A stretch of 64,000 nt of DNA from Struthio camelus. Taxonomy: Eukaryota > Chordata > Aves > Struthioniformes > Struthionidae. The stretch's first letter is position 1; each line of letters opens with the position of its first letter. A program made the position numbers and the translations under genes. The stretch is taken from positions 67,155,645 to 67,219,644 of the forward strand of contig NC_090981.1 in assembly GCF_040807025.1 (NCBI RefSeq). Direction: 5' to 3'. Positions 63,501-64,000 of the stretch are shown here, in pieces. The notes beneath the pieces are model-generated. The model saw only the letters and a list, made by a program, of their open reading frames with translations. It made no database searches and was not told where the DNA came from.

Positions 63501-64000
63501 CTTTGGAGACAGTGAAATCAGACCATAATTGTACATTAGATGTATATATCTATATTTTGTGACTTGAAATACTTGTTGTTAAGTAGAGTACAGGGTAATC
63601 ATATTGCCACTTTATACAGACAGGCTCTGCTATTTGGTCATAGTTTGTGAAGCCCTCTAAGGTTGGTAACAAAAGCAGAATATTTTTGGCAACATTTTCA
63701 AAAATATTATGAGGAGGATTAAGTATGAAACTAAACTACAAAGGGTAATGATAGATTCTTCATTTCTGGATGACTTGAAAATGAGGACTGGATGTTTTTC
63801 TGGAAGATATATTTATACACAAATTACTAGGTTACAGCCATGGTAACTGGATGAAATTCTGTGTTTAGATGAGATGGCCTGGAAGTTCCCTCTGCCTCTG
63901 AACTCTGTTAAAGAGTCCATGATTTCAGCCAGGTCTGCCCATCGCTATTAGTTGGTAAACAAGTGAGAAGCGTGTGAAGAAAAAATTAAGACTATTGTGG
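60587..64000. other. Intergenic DNA, right end of window
   Basis: No supported gene, RNA or further recognisable transposon. Several open frames at 60858-61147 and 62737-63562 overlap on opposite strands and resemble nothing known. The stretch is of ordinary mixed composition. Confidence 0.5.

Overview
The window is vertebrate nuclear DNA, most likely from a bird. It carries two intact multi-exon genes with GT-AG introns and CpG-island promoters, and LINE copies of the sauropsid CR1 type whose 3' ends carry ATTCTGTG octamers. The two genes are SMAD4 (+ strand, noncoding exon 1 ending at 3538, coding exons 13330-27418) and MEX3C (- strand, coding exons 56470-55813 and 40685-39460). They point toward each other, tail to tail, as they do on human chromosome 18q21. 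In birds this block is expected on the Z chromosome; that is inference from known synteny, not something the sequence shows. I cannot name the species.

Layout: 1-1415 unassigned intergenic DNA; 1437-2752 a G-rich 21-bp minisatellite; 2753-3800 the SMAD4 CpG island with a palindromic NRF1 site and noncoding exon 1; 3539-13212 a long first intron; 13213-27418 exons 2-12; 27419 to about 28.56 kb the proximal 3' UTR, with a possible distal end near 32.58 kb; about 32.6-37.56 kb a gene-poor spacer with a GC-richer patch and a 34-base A tract; 37.57-39.46 kb the MEX3C 3' UTR; 39460-40685 MEX3C exon 2 (rest of KH1, KH2, RING); 40686-55812 the single MEX3C intron; 55813-56470 exon 1; 56.5-57.05 kb the MEX3C CpG-island promoter and leader with a GGC tract and two tiny uORFs; about 56.95-57.96 kb a 60-bp minisatellite; 58-64 kb intergenic DNA with a CR1 copy at 59.46-60.59 kb.

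Spliced by hand, SMAD4 gives 1656 nt (551 aa plus stop) with every junction in phase and the domains and key residues of the common-mediator SMAD. MEX3C gives 1884 nt (627 aa plus stop) with two KH domains and a C-terminal C3HC4 RING. SMAD4 is the shared partner of receptor-activated SMADs in TGF-beta/BMP signalling. MEX3C is an RNA-binding ubiquitin ligase. No functional link between them is evident beyond conserved adjacency.

No novel defence, mobile or biosynthetic system was found. The observations most worth following are the two unrelated minisatellites that each abut a promoter, an in-frame tandem 3' splice site at the SMAD4 micro-exon encoding the nuclear export signal, two strong-context mini-uORFs in the MEX3C leader, and recurrent A/C-only islands in the MEX3C intron.
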